Shown here one piece after another: positions 34,727 through 41,773 of a stretch of DNA of 41,773 nucleotides. Position 1 is the stretch's first letter; each line of letters opens with the position of its first letter. The notes beneath the pieces are model-generated. The model did not search any database, was not told the DNA's origin, and was given only the letters and a program-made list of their open reading frames with translations. The DNA comes from Acetobacteraceae bacterium (GTDB taxonomy: Bacteria > Pseudomonadota > Alphaproteobacteria > Acetobacterales > Acetobacteraceae). The stretch covers positions 1-41,773 of the forward strand of contig PLSD01000074.1 in the NCBI GenBank assembly GCA_003164135.1, in the 5' to 3' direction. Both the position numbers and the translations under genes were made by a program.

Positions 34727-35529
34727 ACCGCTGCTCCCTTCCTCATCCGCGTCCGTCTCAAAAATTCCGCCGCCAGCGCCAGGTACGCCTGCGCCCCGAC
34801 CGAGCGAAAATCATACAGCAGCACCGGCAGCCCATGGCTAGGGGCTTCCGTAATTCTCACATTCCGCGGGATCACCGTCTCGAACACCGTGGCGCCAAAA
34901 TGCCCGCGCACATCGTTGGTCACCTGCTCCGAGAGGTTGTTGCGCTTGTCCGTCATGGTCAGCACAATCCCTTCCACTTCCAGCTTCGGGTTCAGGCTGC
35001 GCTTCACCCGCTCGATGGTCCGCATCAACTGCGAAATCCCCTCCAGCGCGAAAAACTCCGCCTGCAACGGCACCAGCACGGAATCAGCCGCCACCAGCGC
35101 ATTCAGGGTCAATATCCCCATCCCCGGCGGGCAATCGATAAACACGGTATCCGCATCGCAATGCCCCACCAGCGCATTGCGCAGCAGAAACTCCCGGCGC
35201 TCCAACTGGCTGAATTCCATATCCGCGCCGAGCAAATCTTCCACCGCCGCGACGATTTCCAGATTCTCCACCCCGGTTGGCAGCGTCACCGCCGCCAAAT
35301 CCGCGTCTCCCGCCAGCAGCGCATAGGTCCCGCCCTTGCGGCTCGCATGGTCGATGCCCAACCCGGTGCTGGCGTTGCCCTGGGGATCAACATCCAGCAG
35401 CAGCACCTTCTTGCCCCCCACGGCCAAAGCGGCGGCAAGGTTAATGGCGGTGGTGGTTTTCCCCACCCCGCCCTTCTGGTTCACAACGGCGATGATCCTA
35501 GGGCGCGGCGGCTTTACTTGTTCCAACAT
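34723..35529 (-). CDS. parA: Chromosome partitioning ATPase ParA
   Basis: 268 aa. Deviant Walker A KGGVGKTTTAINLAAAL near residue 20, Walker A' IDCPPGMGILTLNAL, and VLLDVDPQGNAS. ATP-dependent nucleoid binding; ParB stimulates its hydrolysis to move the origin. It overlaps rsmG by 32 bases and parB by 4. The rsmG-parA-parB order is standard near alphaproteobacterial origins. Confidence 0.97.
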   Translation of the reverse strand: MLEQVKPPRPRIIAVVNQKGGVGKTTTAINLAAALAVGGKKVLLLDVDPQGNASTGLGIDHASRKGGTYALLAGDADLAAVTLPTGVENLEIVAAVEDLLGADMEFSQLERREFLLRNALVGHCDADTVFIDCPPGMGILTLNALVAADSVLVPLQAEFFALEGISQLMRTIERVKRSLNPKLEVEGIVLTMTDKRNNLSEQVTNDVRGHFGATVFETVIPRNVRITEAPSHGLPVLLYDFRSVGAQAYLALAAEFLRRTRMRKGAAV

Positions 35530-36085
35530 GGCGGATCTGGCTCACTTTCAGGATGCACGCCTGCTCGTCTTGCGAGGAGAAATAGCGCTCAACGTCCATG
35601 TGCCAGACCGCCCTTGCGGCAGTCAATTCAACTTCGGCCGTGCGGCCTTTCGGGAACAAACAAACCCCGTTTTCCGCCAGATGCGGGGCCGCCAAACCCA
35701 GCAATTTATCCAGCGGCGCCAGTGCCCGCGCCGTCACCAACGGTGCCGGCACTGTTTTGGCTGCCTCAATGCGCGTGTTCAGCACTTTCACCGGCGCACC
35801 CAAAATCCGCGCCGCTTCCAGCAAAAACGCCGCTTTGCGGGTGTCGGACTCGATCAGCGTAAACTCAATCCCCGTGGCAATCGCCAGCACCATTCCGGGG
35901 AATCCCGCACCGGACCCCAGATCAATCGCCCGCGTCACCCCAGCCGGAATATACGGCACCAGCGCCAGCGAATCCTGCACATGCCGTTCCCAGATGTGCG
36001 GCAGATCGCCCTTGCTCACCAGGTTAATCTTCGCCGACCATTTCTCCACCAGCGCGGCATAGGCCCGCAGCTTTTCCTCGTTCAT
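35498..36085 (-). CDS. rsmG: 16S rRNA (guanine-527-N7) methyltransferase RsmG
   Basis: 195 aa. SAM-binding motif [18 protein letters not shown], motif [40 protein letters not shown] (substrate face), [18 protein letters not shown]. It methylates G527 of 16S rRNA in the cytoplasm. Start overlaps the mnmG stop by 4 bases and its end overlaps parA by 32, so mnmG, rsmG and parAB are one transcript. Confidence 0.94.
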   Translation of the reverse strand: MNEEKLRAYAALVEKWSAKINLVSKGDLPHIWERHVQDSLALVPYIPAGVTRAIDLGSGAGFPGMVLAIATGIEFTLIESDTRKAAFLLEAARILGAPVKVLNTRIEAAKTVPAPLVTARALAPLDKLLGLAAPHLAENGVCLFPKGRTAEVELTAARAVWHMDVERYFSSQDEQACILKVSQIRHVGTSKAAAP

Positions 36086-37794
36086 GCCGCCCGCCGCGCC
36101 TTCTTCAACGCGCCAAAAATCGCCCCCAGGGCAGCGGGCGTCATGCCCTCAATCCGCCCCGCCGCGCTTAAATTCTGCGGCCGCACCCGCTCCAGTTTTT
36201 CGCGCAATTCATTGGAGAGTCCGCCCACCACGGCATAGTCAAATCCTTCCGGGATCAACACCGCCTCATCGCGCTCCCTGGCCTTAATCTCATTGGCCTG
36301 GCGGTTGAGGTACCCGGCATAATGCAAATCCGCGCGCAAAATCTCCGCCCCGCGCGAAGTCCCCACCGGCTTGCCGGCATACCCCGCGATTTCCGCCTCA
36401 AGTGCTGCAAACACCCCTGCCCGTTCGCTACCCACACAGCCCCAGTCCAGCCCCAACTGCGTCAACCGCAGCTCCGCGTTATCCGCGCGCAGCAGCAGCC
36501 GGTACTCGGCGCGCGAGGTGAACATCCGGTACGGCTCCGTCACCCCTTGCGTCACCAAATCATCAATCAGCACGCCAATATAAGCCTGGCTCCGGCTCAG
36601 CATGGCGGGAGCACTCCCGCCAGCGGCCAGTGCCGCATTCAGCCCCGCCATCAACCCCTGCGCGCCCGCTTCCTCATACCCCGTGGTGCCGTTGATCTGC
36701 CCGGCCAGATACAGGCCGGGTAGCGCCTTCACCTGCAACGCATGGTCCAGCGCGCGCGGGTCGACGTAATCATACTCCACCGCATACCCAGGCCGCAGGA
36801 TTTTGGCGTGCTCCAAACCGGGAATGGAATGCACCAGCAGTTCCTGCACATCCTCCGGCAATGAGGTCGAAATCCCGTTGGGGTACACGGTGTCATCGTC
36901 CAGTCCCTCCGGCTCCAAAAAGATCTGGTGCCCCGGCTTTTCGGCGAACCGCACCACCTTGTCCTCGATGGACGGGCAATAGCGCGGCCCGCGCCCGGCG
37001 ATATTGCCGCCGTATACCGCCGATTTATGGATGTTTTCCCGGATAATCTGGTGCGTCCACTCGGTGGTGGCGGTAATCCGGCAGGAAATTTGGCGGTTCG
37101 TCACCCGTTCGGTCAAACTGGAAAAACACTCCGGCGGGTCCTCGCCTTTGTCCTCCGGCAGCCCGTCCCAGTCGATGCTCTTCTTGTCCAACCGTGGCGG
37201 CGTGCCGGTTTTCAACCGCCCCAGCGGCAGGTTCAGCCCCAGCAGCGCATCCGCCAAGGAGACCGCCGGCGCATCGCCAATCCGCCCGCCCGGCGCCATC
37301 ACATTGCCAAAGTGCAGCACGCCGCGCAAAAAAGTCCCGGTGGTCAGCACGGCAGCGGAGCAAGTAAACGCCCGCCCATCCGCCGTGGTCACGCCGCTCA
37401 ACCGGCCGGAAGCATCGCGCTGCAAACCCGCCGCCTCACCCTCAACAATGGTTAATTTTTGCTCCGCCAGCAGCATGGCCTGAATCGCCTGACGATAGAG
37501 TTTTCTGTCCGCCTGTGCCCGCGGCCCGCGCACCGCCGGGCCTTTGCCACGGTTCAGCAGCTTGAAGTGAATGCACGCCGCATCCGCCGCCCGGCCCATC
37601 AAGCCATCCAGCGCATCAATCTCCCGCACCAGATGCCCCTTGCCAATCCCGCCAATCGCCGGATTACAAGACATCTCCCCCAACCGGTCCGCCCGATGGG
37701 TAATCAGCAGCGTCCGCGCCCCCACCCGCGCCGAAGCCGCCGCCGCCTCACACCCCGCATGCCCGCCGCCAACAATAATCACATCATAGTTCAT
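36082..37794 (-). CDS. mnmG: tRNA uridine-34 modification enzyme MnmG, shortened
   Basis: 570 aa; family members are about 620-630. N-terminal FAD site [90 protein letters not shown]. Near residue 470 the chain goes from [16 protein letters not shown] straight to [17 protein letters not shown]: a helical stretch of roughly 45-55 residues is missing compared with E. coli and Caulobacter sequences as I remember them. The C-terminal [19 protein letters not shown] is kept. With MnmE it makes cmnm5U34. Its partner gene is only a remnant nearby (38777-38908). Confidence 0.93.
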   Translation of the reverse strand: MNYDVIIVGGGHAGCEAAAASARVGARTLLITHRADRLGEMSCNPAIGGIGKGHLVREIDALDGLMGRAADAACIHFKLLNRGKGPAVRGPRAQADRKLYRQAIQAMLLAEQKLTIVEGEAAGLQRDASGRLSGVTTADGRAFTCSAAVLTTGTFLRGVLHFGNVMAPGGRIGDAPAVSLADALLGLNLPLGRLKTGTPPRLDKKSIDWDGLPEDKGEDPPECFSSLTERVTNRQISCRITATTEWTHQIIRENIHKSAVYGGNIAGRGPRYCPSIEDKVVRFAEKPGHQIFLEPEGLDDDTVYPNGISTSLPEDVQELLVHSIPGLEHAKILRPGYAVEYDYVDPRALDHALQVKALPGLYLAGQINGTTGYEEAGAQGLMAGLNAALAAGGSAPAMLSRSQAYIGVLIDDLVTQGVTEPYRMFTSRAEYRLLLRADNAELRLTQLGLDWGCVGSERAGVFAALEAEIAGYAGKPVGTSRGAEILRADLHYAGYLNRQANEIKARERDEAVLIPEGFDYAVVGGLSNELREKLERVRPQNLSAAGRIEGMTPAALGAIFGALKKARRAA

Positions 37795-37849
37795 GCGGGC
37801 GTATTAGCGAGTTTGTAGGTAAATAGGCAAGAAATCGTCAGGGCTCTGC

Positions 37850-37910
37850 CCTGCAACCCGGCAGGGGGTTCCACCCCCTGCACCCCTGGCCGGGCCTGAG
37901 GCCCGGACCC
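37850..37910. repeat. GC-rich palindromes upstream of mnmG
   Basis: CAGGGGGTTCCACCCCCTG and CCGGGCCTGAGGCCCGG are two short hairpins, similar to outer arms of the 200-bp repeat family. They lie in the 238-base gap 37795-38032. A related pair is at 38975-39048. They may be terminators for the minus-strand unknown gene upstream. Confidence 0.5.
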
Positions 37911-37945
37911 CATTAGTTTTGATGGGCGGCTACATTCCGTGAGGT

Positions 37946-37967
37946 CGGTTTGCTACCTAATACCGGA
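37946..37967 (-). repeat. Shared motif, copy 1
   Basis: On the minus strand TCCGGTATTAGGTAGCAAAC. The same word lies at 39797-39820 (plus), with degenerate copies at 38751-38770 (minus) and 39077-39100 (plus). This copy and the one at 39797 are near-perfect inverted repeats enclosing 1.9 kb of rearranged DNA. Confidence 0.6.
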
Positions 37968-38032
37968 TATTTTCGGCTGCGTTTTTTTGCAGTGCCAGAG
38001 GCTATTGGTTACAAGACATGCCGGCTAGAAGA

Positions 38033-38653
38033 TTAACTGTCTTTCGGGGGCCAAATTTTTCTGACTCGTCTCCAGTCACAAAGTATTGATTCGTACACTA
38101 TATTTTTGTCTTTTTTTGTGACGGCATAAAAACTTGGCGTACCATAACCCATCGTTGGCGCAAAATTCTTCGTGAACGTAAGGCCCTCAAAATCCTTTGG
38201 TTTCACTTTGATTGAGACGGTTTGTCCTGGTTTTCTAACTAAGGTTTTCAGCTTCCCAGATCGAACCGCCTCAAAAAAGCAGGCAGCGGCCATATCAAAA
38301 CGATTTTCATAGTTAAACGTTGTTCCATAGTGAGAGTGTCCCACGATATAATTGATAATGTTCTTGTCGGTGGCATCCCATTTTTGTTTTCTCCAATTGT
38401 GAATTACGATCCACAGGCTTACCAAAAACTCGAAATTAACAACGATCAAAGAGACCGAAAGCACACAAGAACCGGCGAGAAACACGGAATCCCAGTTTAC
38501 CGAGGATGTCTGAAAAATAGACATGGCCGAATTTAGGCCCTGAGCCCATTCGACCCACCCAAGGGCTTGGCAGATATGCTTACCGAGCCAAATGCCGCCG
38601 GTAAAAATGTCCAAACCACCCAAGACGGAATTTGTGATAGTTTTATCTCGCAT
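38033..38653 (-). CDS. Unknown membrane protein, paralogue A
   Basis: 206 aa from ATG 38653. Two hydrophobic segments: about 8-30 (weak) and 56-82 (VFLAGSCVLSVSLIVVNFEF). Then a cytosolic-looking part with DATDKNIINYIVGHSHYG, FFEAVRSGKLKTLVRKPGQT, IKVKPKDFEGL and an ending ILCDWRRVRKIWPPKDS. The protein at 39886-40509 has the same frame of motifs (NYI, GKL.xLVRxxG, VKPKDF, ILCDWRxVxKIWPP), so they are paralogues. I know no named family. Low GC (about 45%) compared with neighbours: acquired DNA, inserted between mnmG and the mnmE remnant. Confidence 0.72.
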   Translation of the reverse strand: MRDKTITNSVLGGLDIFTGGIWLGKHICQALGWVEWAQGLNSAMSIFQTSSVNWDSVFLAGSCVLSVSLIVVNFEFLVSLWIVIHNWRKQKWDATDKNIINYIVGHSHYGTTFNYENRFDMAAACFFEAVRSGKLKTLVRKPGQTVSIKVKPKDFEGLTFTKNFAPTMGYGTPSFYAVTKKDKNIVYESILCDWRRVRKIWPPKDS

Positions 38654-38750
38654 ACTGTGAAGCCTGCCGTGATTCGGCAGAATGCGCAATAATCCCAAAT
38701 TTTCCGTGCCGCGCCACCAAGTTGAGCTGTACTTTTTAGGAACAAATTCT

Positions 38751-38770
38751 CGGTGAGTTCACTACCTAAT
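38751..38770 (-). repeat. Shared motif, copy 2 (upstream of paralogue A)
   Basis: Minus strand ATTAGGTAGTGAACTCACCG, 97 bases upstream of paralogue A's ATG. It matches ATTAGGTAGCAAACTCACC upstream of paralogue B (39802-39820) at 17 of 19 positions. It overlaps the mnmE remnant's approach. Confidence 0.55.
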
Positions 38771-38776
38771 CTCGCC

Positions 38777-38908
38777 TACTTCCCAATACAAAACCCCGAG
38801 AACACCGCGTCCAGAATTTCCTCCACGCCGATCACCCCGGTCAACCGTGCCAGCGCGTGCGATGCCTCGCGCAATTCCTCGCCGCGCAGTTCGGGTTCCT
38901 CCACCGCC
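38777..38908 (-). pseudogene. mnmE: MnmE C-terminal remnant
   Basis: Minus frame reads [20 protein letters not shown], then [23 protein letters not shown] and stop. The EEILDxxFSxFCIGK end is unique to MnmE (TrmE), the GTPase partner of MnmG; FCIGK holds the catalytic Cys. Only about 43 residues remain. Upstream, in place of the rest, is a duplicate of the mnmG start (38908-38957). Native alphaproteobacterial order is mnmE then mnmG, so this is the true locus, damaged by rearrangement. An intact copy elsewhere cannot be excluded. Confidence 0.9.
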
Positions 38909-38975
38909 AATAATAATCACATCGCAGTTCATGCGGGCGTATTAGCGAGTTTGTTGGAAAAAAGCCAAGAAATAG
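38900..38975 (-). repeat. Duplicate of the mnmG 5' end
   Basis: Near-identical to 37765-37840: ATG AAC TGC GAT ([11 protein letters not shown]) for [11 protein letters not shown], and the leader GCGGGCGTATTAGCGAGTTTG. The joint to the mnmE remnant is at GGCGG, a 5-base microhomology shared by both genes. Confidence 0.87.
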
Positions 38976-39048
38976 GCAGGGGTTTCACCCCTGCACCCAA
39001 TAAGGGGCGCCGCCCCTCAACCCCGCGAAGGGCCGCGCCCTTCGATTG
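38975..39048. repeat. GC-rich palindromic repeat fragment
   Basis: CAGGGGTTTCACCCCTG, GGGGCGCCGCCCC and GAAGGGCCGCGCCCTTC are three short palindromes in a row. The last is the third-level motif of the 200-bp family. Marks the same kind of element at this rearranged border. Confidence 0.58.
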
Positions 39049-39076
39049 GCATTAATTTAGGGCTGCGGGCTATTTA

Positions 39077-39100
39077 CGGTATTGGGTCGCAAATTCGCCC
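39077..39100 (+). repeat. Shared motif, copy 3 (degenerate)
   Basis: CGGTATTGGGTCGCAAATTC then GCCC, a degenerate form of the motif at 39797-39820 on the same strand. It lies in a gene-free stretch (39049-39188). Confidence 0.42.
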
Positions 39101-39188
39101 ACAGCCCACGTCACGGAGAGCTACCTGGGTAGCTGGAGGGCTACCTTGCCGCCCGGTTCACTGCATCATTTGGTCAGGTCAAGCCGCC

Positions 39189-39536
39189 TCATGGGGTACC
39201 GGATGACCAAGTATGGACCACCTTCCGGGTGGTGGTGTCCACGACAACGGGCTCGTTATTGATGATGGTGTAGCTGTAGGTGCCCGGTGTCGGTGGAACC
39301 ACTGTCTGCGGCAATGGGTACACCGTGACGGTCTGGGGCAGCGCCATACCGACGGTCGGGGCCAGGGTAGGATCGTTAAATGATTGGTATTTCTGGGTTG
39401 TCGAGTACGTGGTCATCGCAGTGCCTTCGTCTGGAGTCCACTGCGTTGTTGTGGTCGTTGTCGTCTGGGCAGATGCAAGCCCGGCGGCCGCCAGAAATGC
39501 GGACGCAGCAACGATAGAGAATAGTGACTTCCTCAT
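39189..39536 (-). CDS. Secreted DUF1236-like protein
   Basis: 115 aa from ATG 39536 (GAGGAG upstream). Signal peptide MRKSLFSIVAASAFLAAAGL then ASAQ cleavage; a Thr-rich linker (TTTTTTTQW); and a DUF1236-like core: VGMALPQTVTVYPLPQ, YSYTIINNEPVVVDTTTRKVV. DUF1236 proteins are small exported proteins of alphaproteobacteria without known function. A sensible reading is a periplasmic protein. Alternative start at 39572 would add 12 residues before the signal and lacks support. Confidence 0.78.
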   Translation of the reverse strand: MRKSLFSIVAASAFLAAAGLASAQTTTTTTTQWTPDEGTAMTTYSTTQKYQSFNDPTLAPTVGMALPQTVTVYPLPQTVVPPTPGTYSYTIINNEPVVVDTTTRKVVHTWSSGTP

Positions 39537-39885
39537 GGGGGGTCTCCTCATGCCGTTACATGGGTTGAACAAGTTCCAGAGCTCAGGAGAACGGCAGGAC
39601 CGAGCCCAGGTTGCGTATCAACTCATGAACGAGTTGACCGCCAGATACGTGGCCGCACCCAACATGATCGGGTAGCCCCGGAATATACCTAGACCATGCT
39701 CCCGAAGGTTCCGTGGCGCGCGTAAGCGAGACGTATAGCCCCATGAGGCCCAATATGGCTGGTGCAAACCAGCATCCTACCCAATACCGCTTACTTCCGG
39801 TATTAGGTAGCAAACTCACCAAGCTAAAAGATCAAAGCAATTTGCGCATTGGCGTATGCGATGGAGTCTGGGTAGGGTATCGCCC
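39537..39885. other. Gene-poor gap with shared motif copy 4
   Basis: 349 bases. No convincing gene. On the minus strand a frame ending FRGYPIMLGAATYLAVNSFM and stop (near 39625) looks like a hydrophobic protein tail but has no start, so it may be debris. 39797-39820 holds TCCGGTATTAGGTAGCAAAC then TCACC, the best copy of the shared motif, 66 bases before paralogue B's ATG. Confidence 0.45.
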
Positions 39886-40509
39886 ATGGCAAACAAGAAC
39901 GTCGCACTTACCTCACTGTTCCTTGGCGTGGACGTTTTTAGCTTTGGCAATCTTTTGCTTATGGCCATTCGTTGGATTGGCCGGATCGAATGGTTGCAAG
40001 GGTTACCTGCGGTGATCCCTCTATTTGAATATCAATCTATAAATTGGCCAGGCGTTTATTTGCTGGCCGTTTGTATTTCAACCTCTGCACTTGTTTATAT
40101 GCATGGAGATTTTTTGTTTTTATGTTGCTTGGCCATCATACGAAAGGTCCACAAGGACTACCACGCCACGGACATTGAAATTGTAAACTACATCGCGTCA
40201 TCTTCGATATACGGAGCAACTTTTCAACCTGAAAGGCGCCTTGAAGGGGCGTGTAGGTGCTTCTTAGAAATGCTCCGCAATGGAAAATTAGCAGCAATGG
40301 TGCGCCAAGCTGGATATGCTTCTGTTGTTCGTGTGAAGCCTAAAGATTTCAGGAATATAGATTATAATATCAAGACGGTTAGCCCTCCTCACGGGTATAT
40401 ACAGATAAAATCGTCAATCATTGATTTAACCACGGAATCAGAGATTTACGAGATAATCCTGTGCGATTGGAGGCAAGTAAAAAAGATATGGCCTCCTAAG
40501 GCGGCTTAG
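39886..40509 (+). CDS. Unknown membrane protein, paralogue B
   Basis: 207 aa from ATG 39886. Hydrophobic segments about 8-32 and 57-90 (PGVYLLAVCISTSALVYMHG, then DFLFLCCLAII). Soluble part: DYHATDIEIVNYIASSSIYG, FLEMLRNGKLAAMVRQAGYA, VRVKPKDFRNI, and the end EIILCDWRQVKKIWPPKAA. Motif for motif the same as paralogue A. Low GC. Ends 4 bases into the stop of a convergent DUF6471 gene. No known family. Its upstream region shares the ATTAGGTAGCAAACTCACC motif with A. Confidence 0.72.
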   Translation: MANKNVALTSLFLGVDVFSFGNLLLMAIRWIGRIEWLQGLPAVIPLFEYQSINWPGVYLLAVCISTSALVYMHGDFLFLCCLAIIRKVHKDYHATDIEIVNYIASSSIYGATFQPERRLEGACRCFLEMLRNGKLAAMVRQAGYASVVRVKPKDFRNIDYNIKTVSPPHGYIQIKSSIIDLTTESEIYEIILCDWRQVKKIWPPKAA

Positions 40510-40730
40510 TCCTCCAAACGCAAAGTCTTGCACCCTATTGCTTCCAAGCATTGCAAAAAAAACGCCGCTGTAAACGTCCCTCGATTGATCTTGTTTGTCA
40601 CATTCCGCTCCGAATCATGAATTCCAAGCGCTTTCAGTCTCTCCGCGAGGTCGCGGTAACTCATGTGGTGGCGCTTTAGTTCCGCCTTGAGTATGCCGAT
40701 AGCCTCCTTGTTCCAGTCCTTCGTTTCCAA
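40506..40730 (-). CDS. DUF6471 small HTH-like protein
   Basis: 74 aa, start TTG 40730 (CGGAG upstream). DWNKEAIGILKAELKRHHMSYRDLAERLKALGI, NKINRGTFTAAFFLQCLEAIG is the DUF6471 signature, an HTH-like fold (ELKRxxxSYxDLAERL, NKIxRGxFxAAFFLQCLxAIG). Probably a DNA-binding regulator. Divergent from an IS1595-type transposase; both promoters share one -35 region and a repeated ATCATATATGATG operator. It could control the transposase or itself. Confidence 0.8.
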   Translation of the reverse strand: METKDWNKEAIGILKAELKRHHMSYRDLAERLKALGIHDSERNVTNKINRGTFTAAFFLQCLEAIGCKTLRLED

Positions 40731-40756
40731 TGCTTTTACTCCGAATATAGATTAAA

Positions 40757-40836
40757 AGCATCATATATGGTTCGTTTTCTGTTGACAAGAGACACGTAAA
40801 CATCATATATGATGCAAACACATCATATTTGGAGTT
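40757..40836. promoter_or_regulatory. Divergent promoters with CATCATATATGATG operators
   Basis: Minus: TTGTCA (40783-40788), 17 bases, TATGAT (40760-40765) for DUF6471. Plus: TTGACA (40782-40787), 17 bases, ATATAT for the transposase. The -35 boxes overlap. CATCATATATGATG is a perfect palindrome near 40801-40814, with half or variant copies CATCATATATGG at 40759 and CATCATATTTGG at 40821. Three evenly spaced sites imply a dimeric repressor, plausibly DUF6471. Confidence 0.68.
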
Positions 40837-40844
40837 TATGTTTC

Positions 40845-41773
40845 GTGTCTCAACACTTCCTCTTGTCAGCAAAGGCCCGGACGCTCTCGTTAGCGTCGGT
40901 CGCGCGCATGACGGAAGAGCAGGCCCGCGAGACATTCCAGCGCCTCCGCTGGTCCGATAATGGCGGCGAAGCCTATTGCCCCAAATGCGGCTGCACAGCC
41001 CTCTACACCTACAAAACCCGGAACCTCTGGAAGTGCAAAGGCTGCAATCATCAGTTCTCTGTCACAAGCGGCACCATCTTCGCCAGCCGCAAGATGCCGG
41101 TGCGGGACATTTTGCTTGCCATCGCTATTTTCGCCAATGGTGCGAAAGGCCATAGTGCGTTGCAGCTCTCCCGCGATTTGGACTGCCAATACAAGTCAGC
41201 CTATGTGCTGGCCCATAAAATCCGCGAGGCTTTGGGGGCTGGCGATAAAGAAGCAACCGTTTCCGGCCATGTTGAGGTCGATGGTTGCTATGTCGGTGGC
41301 TACATCAAACCGGCCAACTATAAAGAAAACCGCCGGGATCGCCGCTTGGCCATGCACCAGACTGGCAAGCGCCGCGTTGTGATCGTCATGCGTGAACGCG
41401 GCGGAAAAACCCTAACCTTCGTGTCAAAAACAGAAGACGCCAGCGTTCCTACAATCAGCCGCCGTGTTGCCCCCGGCAGCACAGTCTATGCCGATGAAGC
41501 CTCGCATTGGGATATTCTGCACAGCCGGTTCGACACGAAGCGCATTAACCACAGCCAAGCCTACAGCAACCCTGAGGCTTGCACGAACCAAGCTGAATCA
41601 TTCTTCTCCCGCCTACGCCGGGCAGAGAGCGGCCAGCACCACCATATCAGTGGCCCGCATCTGGCGGCTTATGCGTCTGAAATGGATTGGCGGGAAGACA
41701 ACCGCCGGGTCAGTAACGGCGAACAGTTCACGATGATGGTTTCCGCCACTGTTAGCGCCGGTCACGATCCGTA
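40845..41773 (+). CDS. IS1595-family (ISXO2-like) transposase, runs off the end
   Basis: At least 309 aa from GTG 40845 (GGAG upstream), no stop before 41773. N-terminal SQHFLLSAKARTLSLASVAR; zinc ribbon CPKCGCTALYTYKTRNLWKCKGCNHQF; DDE catalytic part with EVDGCYVGGYIK, VYADEASHWDIL and NQAESFFSRLRRAESGQHHHI. ISXO2-like transposases of about 310-330 aa have this architecture, so nearly all of it is here. I see no clear terminal inverted repeat in the window; the other end would be past 41773. Promoter region shared with DUF6471. Confidence 0.88.
   Translation, partial: MSQHFLLSAKARTLSLASVARMTEEQARETFQRLRWSDNGGEAYCPKCGCTALYTYKTRNLWKCKGCNHQFSVTSGTIFASRKMPVRDILLAIAIFANGAKGHSALQLSRDLDCQYKSAYVLAHKIREALGAGDKEATVSGHVEVDGCYVGGYIKPANYKENRRDRRLAMHQTGKRRVVIVMRERGGKTLTFVSKTEDASVPTISRRVAPGSTVYADEASHWDILHSRFDTKRINHSQAYSNPEACTNQAESFFSRLRRAESGQHHHISGPHLAAYASEMDWREDNRRVSNGEQFTMMVSATVSAGHDP

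Noticed and set aside
38753..39055. 100-codon plus frame
   Set aside because: It covers the mnmE remnant and the mnmG-start duplicate, which read sensibly on the minus strand.
40615..40935. 106-codon minus frame over the divergent promoter
   Set aside because: It crosses the operator palindromes and both promoters and overlaps DUF6471, which has a clear family match in another frame.

Overview
The window looks like chromosome of a high-GC alphaproteobacterium, most likely an acidophilic or acetic-acid-type member of the Acetobacteraceae/Rhodospirillales. The evidence is a C4-pathway 5-aminolevulinate synthase (hemA), a mnmG-rsmG-parA-parB block with a perfect parS (normally close to the replication origin), strong GC bias at third codon positions, and the closest remembered matches for Rho, ClpB, IlvD and RF2. 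No database search was possible, so this placement is inference.

Layout. 0.3-7.1 kb: isochorismatase-like hydrolase and clpB (minus), then a MOSC protein, an APC amino-acid permease and a coupled UspA-like protein (plus), then a DUF1993 protein. 7.2-13.6 kb, mostly minus: a propionate/acetate module (prpE with a SatP/YaaH-type carrier), hemA with a downstream SDR, a small membrane ORF, a CBS-pair protein and a nitrilase-fold hydrolase. 13.8-17.3 kb: rho and ilvD (plus). 17.5-19.7 kb: a low-GC toxin-antitoxin island (HigB-like toxin, XRE antitoxin, DUF3467) next to a Phd-VapC pair. 19.7-23.5 kb: prfB with its programmed frameshift, L-serine dehydratase and an SDR. 23.5-26.7 kb: a scarred accessory zone with a transposase tail, a disrupted secreted protein, serine-resolvase fragments and two tandem BrnT/XRE modules, the second flanked by direct repeats of the 3' end of the citE-like gene. 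26.7-31.9 kb: a five-gene minus operon (acyl-CoA dehydrogenase, HMG-CoA-synthase-like protein fused to DUF35, SCP2-type thiolase, MaoC hydratase, CitE-like lyase). 32.3-33.7 kb: tandem hairpins, a 199-bp MITE and an HPP-CBS membrane protein. 33.8-37.8 kb: parS, parB, parA, rsmG, mnmG. 37.8-41.8 kb: a rearranged zone with a 3' remnant of mnmE, a duplicated mnmG start, two paralogous unknown membrane proteins, a DUF1236-like secreted protein, and an IS1595-type transposase divergent from a DUF6471 gene, running off the end.

How it works together. The core genes cover protein quality control, transcription termination, translation termination, branched-chain amino-acid and heme synthesis, tRNA modification and chromosome partitioning. 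Short-chain acyl-CoA metabolism recurs (prpE-satP, serine dehydratase, the five-gene acyl-CoA operon). The intergenic space carries a family of roughly 200-bp palindromic repeats (three full copies and several small relatives) and other REP/MITE-like elements. Several accessory insertions sit beside such repeats.

Most interesting points: (1) the acyl-CoA operon, whose HMG-CoA-synthase-like subunit has Gln and Ala in place of the catalytic Cys and His; (2) the palindromic repeat family, in which stems covary and one central loop is inverted relative to the others; (3) the BrnT cassette bounded by citE 3'-end repeats and resolvase debris; (4) the paralogous membrane-protein pair around the mnmE scar, with a shared upstream motif.
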